A stretch of 64,000 nucleotides of DNA from Schaalia sp. HMT-172. Lineage in GTDB: Bacteria > Actinomycetota > Actinomycetes > Actinomycetales > Actinomycetaceae. Under the pieces are notes generated by a model. That model had not been told where the DNA came from. It saw nothing but the letters and a program-made list of their open reading frames with translations, and made no database searches. Positions 17,293-24,543 of the stretch are shown here, in pieces. Position 1 is the first letter of the stretch; every line of letters starts with the position of its first letter. The stretch is taken from positions 1,054,001 to 1,118,000 of the forward strand of contig NZ_CP130058.1 of NCBI RefSeq assembly GCF_030644365.1, given 5' to 3'. The position numbers were made by a program, and so were the translations under genes.

Positions 17293-18387
17293 ATGCGAGT
17301 CCTGGCAGCACTGTCCGGCGGCGTGGACTCCGCCGTCGCCGCCGCGAAAGCCGTCGAGGCCGGACACGAGGTGGTCGGGGTCCACATGGCCCTGTCCTCC
17401 CAGCCGCAGGAGTGCCGCATCGGCTCGCGCGGCTGCTGCTCCATCGAGGATGCCGGAGATGCTGCCCGCGCCGCCGAGATCATCGGCATCCCCTTTTACG
17501 TGTGGGACCTGGCCAGCGAATTCGAGCAAACTGTCATCACCGACTTCGTCGAGCAGTACCGGGCCGGGCGCACCCCCAACCCGTGCGTGCGCTGCAACGA
17601 GTTCGTCAAGTTCCGTGAGCTCGCCGCCCGCGCCCGCGCCCTCGGCTTCGACGCGGTGTGCACCGGCCACTACGCGGCCATCGTGGAAGGGGCGACCGGC
17701 CCCGAGTTGCACCGCGGCGCCGACAACCTCAAAGACCAGTCCTACGTGCTGGCCGTCATGGGACCCGAGGAACTGACCCGAGTCGTCCTGCCGCTCGGCG
17801 ACGCGCCCAACAAGGCGTGGGTGCGCGCCGAGGCGGAGCGCCTGGGCCTGGGCGTGTCCAACAAGCCGGACTCCTACGACATCTGCTTCATCCCCGACGG
17901 GGACACGCAGGGCTTCCTGCGCGCCCACCTGGGTGCCTCCGAGGGCGACATCGTCACCCCCGACGGCGAGGTGCTCGGCCGCCACGAGGGCTACTGGAAC
18001 TACACGGTGGGCCAGCGCAAGGGCTTGGGCATCGGCTCGCCAGCCCCCGATGGCCGCCCCCGTTACGTCCTCGAGACCAGGCCCGAGACTAACCAGGTCG
18101 TGGTCGGCGCTTCCGAGCTGCTGTCCATCTCTCGCATCACGGCGACGGACGCCGTGTGGTTGGCCCGCGACGACGACGGGTCGGAGGCGACCAACCTCTT
18201 CGTGCAGCTGCGCGCGCACGGCACCCCCATTCCCGTCGCATCGCTGTCGCGGGACCTGGACGCTGGCACCATCAGCGTCGTGCTCGAGGGGAGCGCGCGC
18301 GGGGTGGCCCGGGGCCAGTCGATGGTCGTTTACCGGGGGAGTCGAGTGCTCGGCGAGGGGACCATCAACGCGACCGCGCTGACGTGA
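17293..18387 (+). CDS. mnmA: tRNA-specific 2-thiouridylase
   Basis: 364 residues; ATP-dependent enzyme adding sulfur to U34 of Lys, Glu and Gln tRNAs. The PP-loop ALSGGVDSAVAAA lies near the N-terminus. The first catalytic Cys is in NPCVRCNEFVKF and the second in SYDICFIPDGDTQGFL; YWNYTVGQRKGLGIG is also diagnostic. The ATG at 17293 is preceded by GGAGCGCTGAGC and lies two bases after the desulfurase stop. Earlier in-frame codons read through the desulfurase gene and are not conserved. Neighbouring sulfur donor and thiolase are functionally matched. Confidence 0.96.
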   Translation: MRVLAALSGGVDSAVAAAKAVEAGHEVVGVHMALSSQPQECRIGSRGCCSIEDAGDAARAAEIIGIPFYVWDLASEFEQTVITDFVEQYRAGRTPNPCVRCNEFVKFRELAARARALGFDAVCTGHYAAIVEGATGPELHRGADNLKDQSYVLAVMGPEELTRVVLPLGDAPNKAWVRAEAERLGLGVSNKPDSYDICFIPDGDTQGFLRAHLGASEGDIVTPDGEVLGRHEGYWNYTVGQRKGLGIGSPAPDGRPRYVLETRPETNQVVVGASELLSISRITATDAVWLARDDDGSEATNLFVQLRAHGTPIPVASLSRDLDAGTISVVLEGSARGVARGQSMVVYRGSRVLGEGTINATALT

Positions 18388-18455
18388 GCCTGCGTCGGCC
18401 TCGTGCCCGCGCGCGTTCGGACGTGGCCGCGCCCATCCGCTAGACTTGGGTGCGC

Positions 18456-18536
<81 letters not shown>

Positions 18537-18588
18537 CAATGTTCGAACCGGGTCGCCCGGGGACAGTGGCGGTCGATACACTGTGGTC

Positions 18589-19062
18589 ATGAGCGCTTTG
18601 GAGATTGGCCACAAGGCCCCCGACTTTACTGCCCAAACCACCCAGGGGACCCTGTCCCTGTCGGATCTGCTCGCCGCTTCCTCGCGCGGCGTCGTCGTGT
18701 ACTTCTACCCGAAAGCTTCGACGCCGGGTTGCACGAAGGAGGCCTGCGATTTTAGAGATTCGCTCGCGTCGCTGCAGGGAGCGGGCTACTCCGTCATCGG
18801 GGTGTCTGCTGATTCGATGGCCGCCCTCGAGCGCTTTACGGAGAAGCAGTCCCTGACCTTCCCGCTCGCCTCCGACCCGGATCATGAGATTCTCGAGGCC
18901 TGGGGCGCGTGGGGTGAGAAGAAGAACTACGGGCGCACCTATGTCGGTATCATCCGCTCGACCGTGGTCGTCAGCCCCGACGGCACGGTGGCTCTGGCCC
19001 AGTACAACGTCAAGGCGACCGGTCACGTCGCGCGCCTGCGCAAGGCTCTCGGGATTGACTAA
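18589..19062 (+). CDS. bcp: Thioredoxin-dependent peroxiredoxin, BCP type
   Basis: 157 residues. Reduces hydroperoxides using thioredoxin. VVYFYPKASTPGCTKEACDF contains the peroxidatic Cys and, five residues later, the resolving Cys of the atypical two-Cys BCP class. The ATG at 18589 starts MSALEIGHKAPDFTA. An upstream in-frame ATG would read through the tRNA-Leu and is rejected. The gene starts ~50 bp after the tRNA and has no obvious Shine-Dalgarno; TACACT seven bases upstream could be a -10 box for a leaderless message. Confidence 0.94.
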   Translation: MSALEIGHKAPDFTAQTTQGTLSLSDLLAASSRGVVVYFYPKASTPGCTKEACDFRDSLASLQGAGYSVIGVSADSMAALERFTEKQSLTFPLASDPDHEILEAWGAWGEKKNYGRTYVGIIRSTVVVSPDGTVALAQYNVKATGHVARLRKALGID

Positions 19063-19134
19063 CCCTGTTGCTTCCTGAGTAATCGACAAGTATGCTTGTT
19101 CGACAAGTGCAAGTGTTTTGTTGATGGAGGGGCT

Positions 19135-20316
19135 ATGAAGGCAACAACGCCGGACGCGTATCGAGTCGATGCAGGCGCGGACACTCGCGACTATCCCGGC
19201 GGCGTCGCCACGCGACTGAGCGAACAACCCGCCCTGCCGGGACGCTACTCGGGTCCGGCGGCCCCTACCTCGGTCGATACCGCCCCGACGCCCGTCATCC
19301 GTCGCACACGCACGTACGCTCCCACCCCCAAACCTGCAACCGTGGTGGAAGGCCCGCGGGCGGGCGCCATCGCCCCAGCGGTCGAGCGCACCGTCATCGC
19401 CGTCGTCCCGCCCCGCGGTCAGGCTGCGTCAGCTCCCGCGCCCGCCCAGGACGCGGCGCCGCGCACGATCAGCGCGCCCGAGCCTCGCCATCCCGCGCCC
19501 GCCCAGGATGCGTCGCCGCGCACGACCAGCGCGCCCGAGCCTCGCCATCCCGCGCCCGCTGCTGCCCGTCCTGCCGCCGAGTCCGCCGCCGTGCGCAGTG
19601 TCGAACCCGCCGTCGCGGAGAGTGTTGAACCCGCTGCTGCGCGTAGCGTCGAGTCTGCCGCCGCGCCGAGGCCTGCCGACGCGGACGCAGCGCCAGCTGC
19701 TCCGGCCAGCCGATTCGCCCCCGACGCCGATCTCACGGCCGACCAGCGCAGCTTTGCCCCGCGCCCGCAGGCCGCCCCCGCGCGGGAATACGCCCACTTC
19801 GACGAGCCGGTCGTCTCCGGCTTCGACCGTCCCCAGGATGAAGAGAGCGACTTCTCTGTCCGTGAGGGGGGCCCGGGGGTCCCTTCCCGCGCAGACGTCG
19901 CGCTCAGTCGACGAGCCGCTCACGCGCACAGGCTCGTCTCTGCCGACCAGGCGTACACGCGCGCCTCCGAGCCCCAGGGACGAGGTCGGGGCGATGCTCT
20001 CGCCTCCGGCAGTGACAATGAGAGTGTCGATCGCCTGCCCCTGCGCCGCGACCTTCCTCGTCGCAAGAAGCGCTCGCACCGAGGCCTGGTCATGTTCCTC
20101 CTCGGCTTCCTCGTTGCCATCGTCCTGGTTCTTGGCGCTGCCGTCGCCCTGTACTACCTACGCTTCGCGGGGGCGCAGAACTTTTCCTCAGCCCTCGACA
20201 CGTGCCACGCGAGCGGCAGTTACGTGCGGCTGGCGGCGGACAAATCCTCGCTCACGCTGCAGGCGGAGAACGAGAGCGGGCGAGGCTTATCGGCTCCGCT
20301 CTTCGTGCGTTCTTGA
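19135..20316 (+). CDS. Pro/Ala-rich membrane protein, frameshifted near its C-terminus
   Basis: 393 residues to the first stop; ATG preceded by GGAGGGGCT. A long Pro/Ala-rich cytoplasmic region (residues ~1-300, with a near-tandem repeat of about 20 residues, ISAPEPRHPAPAQDA/TSAPEPRHPAP, around 19441-19558) leads to a single membrane helix (~315-340, VMFLLGFLVAIVLVLGAAVA). A short external segment follows with one Cys (LDTCHASGSYVRLAADKSSL). The frame then ends at a TGA at 20314. The next frame over continues with plausible coding sequence, so the C-terminal domain appears to have lost its frame. Family unknown to me. Confidence 0.75.
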   Translation: MKATTPDAYRVDAGADTRDYPGGVATRLSEQPALPGRYSGPAAPTSVDTAPTPVIRRTRTYAPTPKPATVVEGPRAGAIAPAVERTVIAVVPPRGQAASAPAPAQDAAPRTISAPEPRHPAPAQDASPRTTSAPEPRHPAPAAARPAAESAAVRSVEPAVAESVEPAAARSVESAAAPRPADADAAPAAPASRFAPDADLTADQRSFAPRPQAAPAREYAHFDEPVVSGFDRPQDEESDFSVREGGPGVPSRADVALSRRAAHAHRLVSADQAYTRASEPQGRGRGDALASGSDNESVDRLPLRRDLPRRKKRSHRGLVMFLLGFLVAIVLVLGAAVALYYLRFAGAQNFSSALDTCHASGSYVRLAADKSSLTLQAENESGRGLSAPLFVRS

Positions 20317-20464
20317 CGAGCTCGACGCCCCCGCCTCCATGCGCCAACGTATGCTCCTGACACGCGCCATTGACGGTACCCAGGAGGAACAGTGGGGCCT
20401 GTACCGCGCGACCTGGACGTACCACCCCGACCAGGGGCTTAACGTTGTCATCAGTACTCAATAG
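20302..20464 (+). pseudogene. Out-of-frame continuation of the preceding membrane protein
   Basis: From about 20302 the frame shifted by +1 reads CVLDELDAPASMRQRMLLTR and then GTQEEQWGLYRATWTYHPDQ before stopping at TAG 20464. This looks like the missing end of the external domain: it supplies a second Cys to match DTC and a well-formed Trp/Tyr-rich C-terminus. It has no start codon or ribosome site of its own. An extra base between about 20285 and 20305 (in the ATCGGCTCCGCTCTTCG stretch) explains it. A sequencing error, a true frameshift or recoding are all possible. Confidence 0.6.
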
Positions 20465-20571
20465 GAACTCTTGCGCCGCTGGTCGCCCGGTCGCGTCCTG
20501 AGACTGAGTCCGCAAGCGTCACAATGCCGCCGTAGAATCGGCGCGTATTTCAACGCGTGAAGGAGTCTCTC

Positions 20572-21366
20572 GTGTCCGATTCGCAGCCTGCGGCCCTCGC
20601 CGAACCCGTCGGGGACGATACCGCACTGGCCATCCGAGGCCTCGTCAAGATTTATGGCAACCTCATCGCCGTCGCGGACCTCTCGCTCGACATTCCCACC
20701 GGGTCTTTCTACGGGATCGTCGGCCCCAACGGCGCCGGAAAAACCACGACGCTGACAATGGCCACCGGCCTGCTCACCCCCGATCGCGGCACCGCCTACG
20801 TGCACGGTGTCGACGTGTGGGGCGACACCCAGCGGGCGCGCGGCCTGCTCGGCGTCATGCCCGACGGCATGCGCCTGCTCGACCGACTCTCCGGCCCCGA
20901 CTTCCTCGTCCACGTCGCCATGCTGCACGGGCTGGACGCTTCAACGGCCCGCGAGCGTGCTCAGGAACTGCTGGACGCCCTTGATCTGGCCGAGGCCGGC
21001 AAGAAGCTGATCGGCGACTATTCGGCGGGTATGACCAAGAAGATCGCGCTGGCTGCAGCCCTCATTCATTCTCCGCGTCTCCTCGTCCTGGATGAACCCT
21101 TCGAGGCTGTCGACCCCGTTTCCGCGACCAACATCCGCCAGATCCTCACGGACTACACGCGCCGGGGTGGCACCGTCATCCTGTCCTCGCACGTGATGGC
21201 GACCGTCCAGCAGCTGTGCACGCATGTGGCCATCATCGACAAGGGGCGTGTGCTCGTCGCCGGCACCACCGACGAGGTCGCCCAGGGTGGTGACCTGGGG
21301 GAGCGCTTCACCTCCCTGGTCGGCGGCGTTCACTCCGAGGAAGGCCTGTCGTGGTTGGGCAACTGA
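20572..21366 (+). CDS. ABC transporter ATP-binding protein
   Basis: 264 residues from GTG 20572, preceded by GAAGGAG. Walker A is GPNGAGKTTT, the signature YSAGMTKKIALAAAL (a weak form of LSGGQ, seen in ABC-2 type exporters), Walker B LLVLDEPFEAVD and the switch His in VILSSHVMAT. It pairs with the overlapping downstream permease gene to form an ABC-2-like exporter whose substrate is unknown. TAGAAT at 20533-20538 is a reasonable -10 box. An earlier ATG (20557) is too close to the ribosome site to be used. Confidence 0.93.
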   Translation: MSDSQPAALAEPVGDDTALAIRGLVKIYGNLIAVADLSLDIPTGSFYGIVGPNGAGKTTTLTMATGLLTPDRGTAYVHGVDVWGDTQRARGLLGVMPDGMRLLDRLSGPDFLVHVAMLHGLDASTARERAQELLDALDLAEAGKKLIGDYSAGMTKKIALAAALIHSPRLLVLDEPFEAVDPVSATNIRQILTDYTRRGGTVILSSHVMATVQQLCTHVAIIDKGRVLVAGTTDEVAQGGDLGERFTSLVGGVHSEEGLSWLGN

Positions 21367-23042
21367 TTCGCCTCAAGCTCCGTATCATCTGGAACACGGT
21401 TCGCCGCCAGACTGCCGTGCTGGTGCTGGCCGCCCTCGGCACCCTGTACTTCAGTGGGATCTATGCGTCCGTGCTCGTGGGGGCAGCGTTCCTCGCCCGA
21501 TCCGACGAGGCCGACCTGGCAACGCCGTTCCTTCCCATCGTGGGTCCCGTTGTCGTCGTCCTGTGGCTGATCCTGCCCATTGCGTTTGCCTCGATGGACA
21601 ACTCACTCGATCCCGTGCGTCTGTCGCCCTACGTGGGGCCGAGCAAGCGGCTGGGGGTGGCACTGGTCGCCGCGACCGCTGTGGGGCCCGGCGGCGTCAT
21701 GTCTGCCATGGCGCTTCTCGTTCCCGTGTGGTTTGCGTTGTGGCGGGCCCAATGGGTGGCGGCCCTCGGCTGGCTGGTCGCGGGCATCGTCACCCTTCCT
21801 CTTGCGGTGCTGTGGGCGCGTGCGGTCGGCACCTGGTTCGCGGTGCGTATCGATAGCTCGGGCAAGAAGGACGCCGTCACGATGGTCGGCTTCATCGCCT
21901 TTTTCGTGGTGCTGACCCCGCTGGGTTACTGGATGAAGCTCCTGTCGGATAACTTCTCGCTGGAGCTGTTCCAAGCCGGGCTGAACGTCGCGCTGTGGTC
22001 GCCCGTCGGCGCTCCCTTCGGCGTTGTTGTCTCCCTGCTCGAGGGGGCGTGGGGTGCCGCTGGCATCCGCGCCCTCGTCACGCTGGCCACGGCTGTTGTC
22101 GGCTGGCGTGTCTGGCTGGCCGTCCTGCGTCCCGTCATGAGCGGCTACGCGGGTGAGATCAGTGCCGACGCGCAGCTGGCCATCAACGAGGGACGTTATC
22201 TCATCGACGAGTCCGCCGAGCAGGAAGCGCGAGGCCAACGGACCGCGGCGTCGCGTTCGGCCGGCCTGCGCAGCGTCGATACCTTCACACGCCTCGGTAT
22301 CGGCGTGCGCTCGGCGTCTTTGGCGGCGCGCACGCTGCGCTACTGGATCGTGGATCCGCGCCTCAACATGAACATGGTGTTCGCTATTCTCTTCCCGATC
22401 ATCGGGGTGCTCTTGGGGCGCGTGGCGGTCGATGGGCAGCAGGTGCTCTTCACGGGGATCTTCCTCTACCTCGTGCCCGTGACCATGGGCCTGAGCGTGG
22501 GAGCGCTCATGCAATACGACTCGACGGGTGCCTGGATCGTCATCTCCTCGGGGATGAGCGGCCGGGAGGAACGCCGCGGACGCCTCGTTGGTTCCCTCGT
22601 CGTCCTCGTGCCGCAGGCGCTCGGATACCTCATCCATGACGCCATCACGAGGGCTGGTGCGTCCGACTTCGTCTTCCACCAAGTGATGGGCGTCGTCCTC
22701 TTCTCGGGCGCGGCCGCAACGACCCTCGTCGTGAATGCGCGCTGGGTGTACCCGGTACAGCCGCCGGGTGTCTCGCCGTTGGCGACGAAGGGGACCGGCT
22801 CGTTCCTGTTGACGATGCTGATGCAGCTCGCGGGATTCGCGGGCACCGCAGTCTTGCAGATCCCGTCTTACGTGCTGATCGCGCTGGCCTCCTTCGGCCT
22901 GGTTCCGTTCTGGGTTGCTTACGTGGTTGCCCTGCCCTGGTCGGTGATCATCCTGGAGGGGGCAGTGCGTGTCGGCGGGCGCGTGTGGGACCGGTACTCG
23001 GTTGCCGCGCTGACGACGATTCGCAGCTGGCCGGGGCACTGA
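21351..23042 (+). CDS. ABC transporter permease
   Basis: 563 residues with roughly 11-13 hydrophobic segments in two halves, separated by a hydrophilic stretch around residues 275-320 (EGRYLIDESAEQEARGQRTA). The GTG start overlaps the ATPase gene by 16 bases, with GAGGAAGG upstream. Gene order and translational coupling make it the membrane partner of that ATPase. No sequence feature reveals the substrate; lipid, antimicrobial or polysaccharide export are all open. Confidence 0.88.
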   Translation: MVGQLIRLKLRIIWNTVRRQTAVLVLAALGTLYFSGIYASVLVGAAFLARSDEADLATPFLPIVGPVVVVLWLILPIAFASMDNSLDPVRLSPYVGPSKRLGVALVAATAVGPGGVMSAMALLVPVWFALWRAQWVAALGWLVAGIVTLPLAVLWARAVGTWFAVRIDSSGKKDAVTMVGFIAFFVVLTPLGYWMKLLSDNFSLELFQAGLNVALWSPVGAPFGVVVSLLEGAWGAAGIRALVTLATAVVGWRVWLAVLRPVMSGYAGEISADAQLAINEGRYLIDESAEQEARGQRTAASRSAGLRSVDTFTRLGIGVRSASLAARTLRYWIVDPRLNMNMVFAILFPIIGVLLGRVAVDGQQVLFTGIFLYLVPVTMGLSVGALMQYDSTGAWIVISSGMSGREERRGRLVGSLVVLVPQALGYLIHDAITRAGASDFVFHQVMGVVLFSGAAATTLVVNARWVYPVQPPGVSPLATKGTGSFLLTMLMQLAGFAGTAVLQIPSYVLIALASFGLVPFWVAYVVALPWSVIILEGAVRVGGRVWDRYSVAALTTIRSWPGH

Positions 23043-23061
23043 TTTCACCTCACCTGGATGT

Positions 23062-23100
23062 ACGAGGCCGGGGTTGCCCGCGTGGGTGCCCTGGCCTCGT
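23062..23100 (+). terminator. Terminator after the ABC exporter
   Basis: ACGAGGCCGGGG pairs with CCCTGGCCTCGT (one G-T pair), followed by TCTC. The stem is almost identical to those at 5704 and 24332. Confidence 0.7.
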
Positions 23101-23219
23101 TCTCAGTGCTCTACGCGTGGGGCGAAGCGCCTGGCGGCGTGTGTGGGTGCTGCCGGTGGGGGAGAGGTGGGCGACTCTGACCAGTGATGCGCCGTGCGGA
23201 GGCGTAATAGATCGGCGCG

Positions 23220-23234
23220 ATTCGAGCCTCGAAT
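23220..23234. promoter_or_regulatory. 15-bp palindrome ATTCGAG-C-CTCGAAT upstream of the LARTG surface protein
   Basis: Perfect 7-bp arms around a single central base, 66 bp before the ATG at 23301. It is positioned as an operator, with GATACCCGGTAAGGT further downstream as a possible -10 region. Confidence 0.4.
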
Positions 23235-23300
23235 AGAAGACAGGAATGTGGATACCCGGTAAGGTGGTGGGTGTTACCTGACCATGAAAGGACAACGTCC

Positions 23301-24251
23301 ATGCATGCCCCATCGATCATGCGCGTCGGCGCTGCCGTGGCCATCTTCGGCCTCGCCGCGATCCCCAGTGTCCTGCAGGTCCCAGCCTACGCGGCAGACG
23401 TCGCGGGACCGGCAACCTGCTACCTTGCCGATGACAACGGCACCATCATCGAACCCCGCCAGGAGTACACTCCACGCGAAGGCGCCGGTGGGCTCCCCAT
23501 GCTTCCCAGTCCCGTCGTCGCCGGCCAGTACACGCTGGAAGTGAGCGCTCCCGCAGTGAACTTCGATCCGGATCAGCCCGACTTGCACTTTGCATGCGAG
23601 GTCTTCTACTCATCCCTCGGTAAGGTTCGTCTCGTTGATGCCGACGGCACCGTGCACGCGGCACAGTCCTATGCCAACGATCAGAATGACCCGTCGCGCG
23701 CCGCCGCGACGGCTATCCCGGCGTTGCCCGAGGGGTACGAGATTGTCCCCGGCCAAAACGTCTTCGGCCTTGATGCCGGTGCTGGGACGGTCGACCCCAA
23801 TAACCCCGCCGACGCGCGCGCCGTGGGTGCGAACACCGACATCGTGATCCGCAAGGTGGCGAATAATCCGACACCCGAGCCGAGCTCCACGCCTTCGACG
23901 CCTGTGCCTTCGACGCCCGCCCCCATGCCCTCGGTGACTGCGACGCCCGCGCCTTCTACACCCGCGACGCCTGTCCCCACGCCCTCGGTGACTGCGACGC
24001 CCGTGCCTTCCACGCCCGCGACACCCGCCCCCGCGCCCTCGGTGACTTCGACGCCCGTGCCTTCGGCTCCCGTCCCCACTCCCTCGGTGACTGCGACGCC
24101 CGTGCCTTCCACGCCCGCGACGCCTGCGAAGCAGACGCCTGCTCCGAAGCTCGCACGCACGGGCACGGTCGCGGGAGGCTTCGCCGGTGCGGCGGCCCTC
24201 CTAGGCCTCATCGGCGCTGGGGTGATCGCCCTGCGCAGGTACCGCGCCTGA
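23301..24251 (+). CDS. Secreted surface protein with LARTG sortase signal and Pro/Thr repeats
   Basis: 316 residues; ATG preceded by GAAAGGACAACGTCC. An N-terminal signal peptide (core VGAAVAIFGLAAIPSVL, likely cleavage after AYA) is followed by a globular region of ~160 residues with two Cys (ATCYLADD, LHFACEVF) that may form a disulfide. A wall-spanning Pro/Ser/Thr region of near-repeats (TPSVTATPVPSTPATP) lies at ~23875-24135. The C-terminus has LARTG at ~residue 284, a hydrophobic helix and RRYRA. LAxTG is the pattern used by class E sortases in high-GC Gram-positives. No sortase gene is in the window. The ligand or role is unknown. Confidence 0.88.
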   Translation: MHAPSIMRVGAAVAIFGLAAIPSVLQVPAYAADVAGPATCYLADDNGTIIEPRQEYTPREGAGGLPMLPSPVVAGQYTLEVSAPAVNFDPDQPDLHFACEVFYSSLGKVRLVDADGTVHAAQSYANDQNDPSRAAATAIPALPEGYEIVPGQNVFGLDAGAGTVDPNNPADARAVGANTDIVIRKVANNPTPEPSSTPSTPVPSTPAPMPSVTATPAPSTPATPVPTPSVTATPVPSTPATPAPAPSVTSTPVPSAPVPTPSVTATPVPSTPATPAKQTPAPKLARTGTVAGGFAGAAALLGLIGAGVIALRRYRA

Positions 24252-24331
24252 TAGCAGGGGCCAGTTGAGGCAGTTTGGATAGGTTTTCGCCTGACGCGAT
24301 GCGAACGTGGCTCGGGCGTATCGAGTGAGGC

Positions 24332-24367
24332 CGAGGCCGGGGTTACCCACGAGGTGCCCCGGCCTCG
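24332..24367 (+). terminator. Terminator after the LARTG protein gene
   Basis: CGAGGCCGGGG and CCCCGGCCTCG form an 11-bp perfect stem about 80 bp after the stop. Same stem sequence as at 5704 and 23062. Confidence 0.7.
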
Positions 24368-24446
24368 TCGTCTACGACGCACCCACATACCACCACGATG
24401 AAACACCCGCCTTCAACACTGACTGTGGCCTACTACCAAGCTGAAT

Positions 24447-24479
24447 AGTCACCACAAAGCCAACACGTTTTGTCCGTCC
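24447..24479. repeat. Dispersed repeat, copy D
   Basis: 33 bases matching 27296-27328 at 28 positions, including CCAACACG and TTTGTCC. It lies downstream of the LAKTG gene, while the other copies lie upstream of it. Confidence 0.6.
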
Positions 24480-24489
24480 GCCCACATAA

Positions 24490-24524
24490 GGCGGGGGTGC
24501 CGGTGAATGACCGGCACCCCCGCC
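24490..24524 (-). terminator. Terminator of the LAKTG surface protein gene
   Basis: Perfect 14-bp stem GGCGGGGGTGCCGG / CCGGCACCCCCGCC with a seven-base loop, 20 bp beyond the stop on the minus strand; the strand downstream reads CTTATGTG. Confidence 0.75.
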
Positions 24525-24543
24525 TCTGGCTATGAAACGCGAA

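Noticed and set aside
20290-20320. Programmed +1 frameshift like prfB
   Set aside because: The stop context is TCT-TGA-C, but slippage there would omit the conserved-looking CVL segment; no upstream stimulatory Shine-Dalgarno is clear. Kept only as an alternative explanation.
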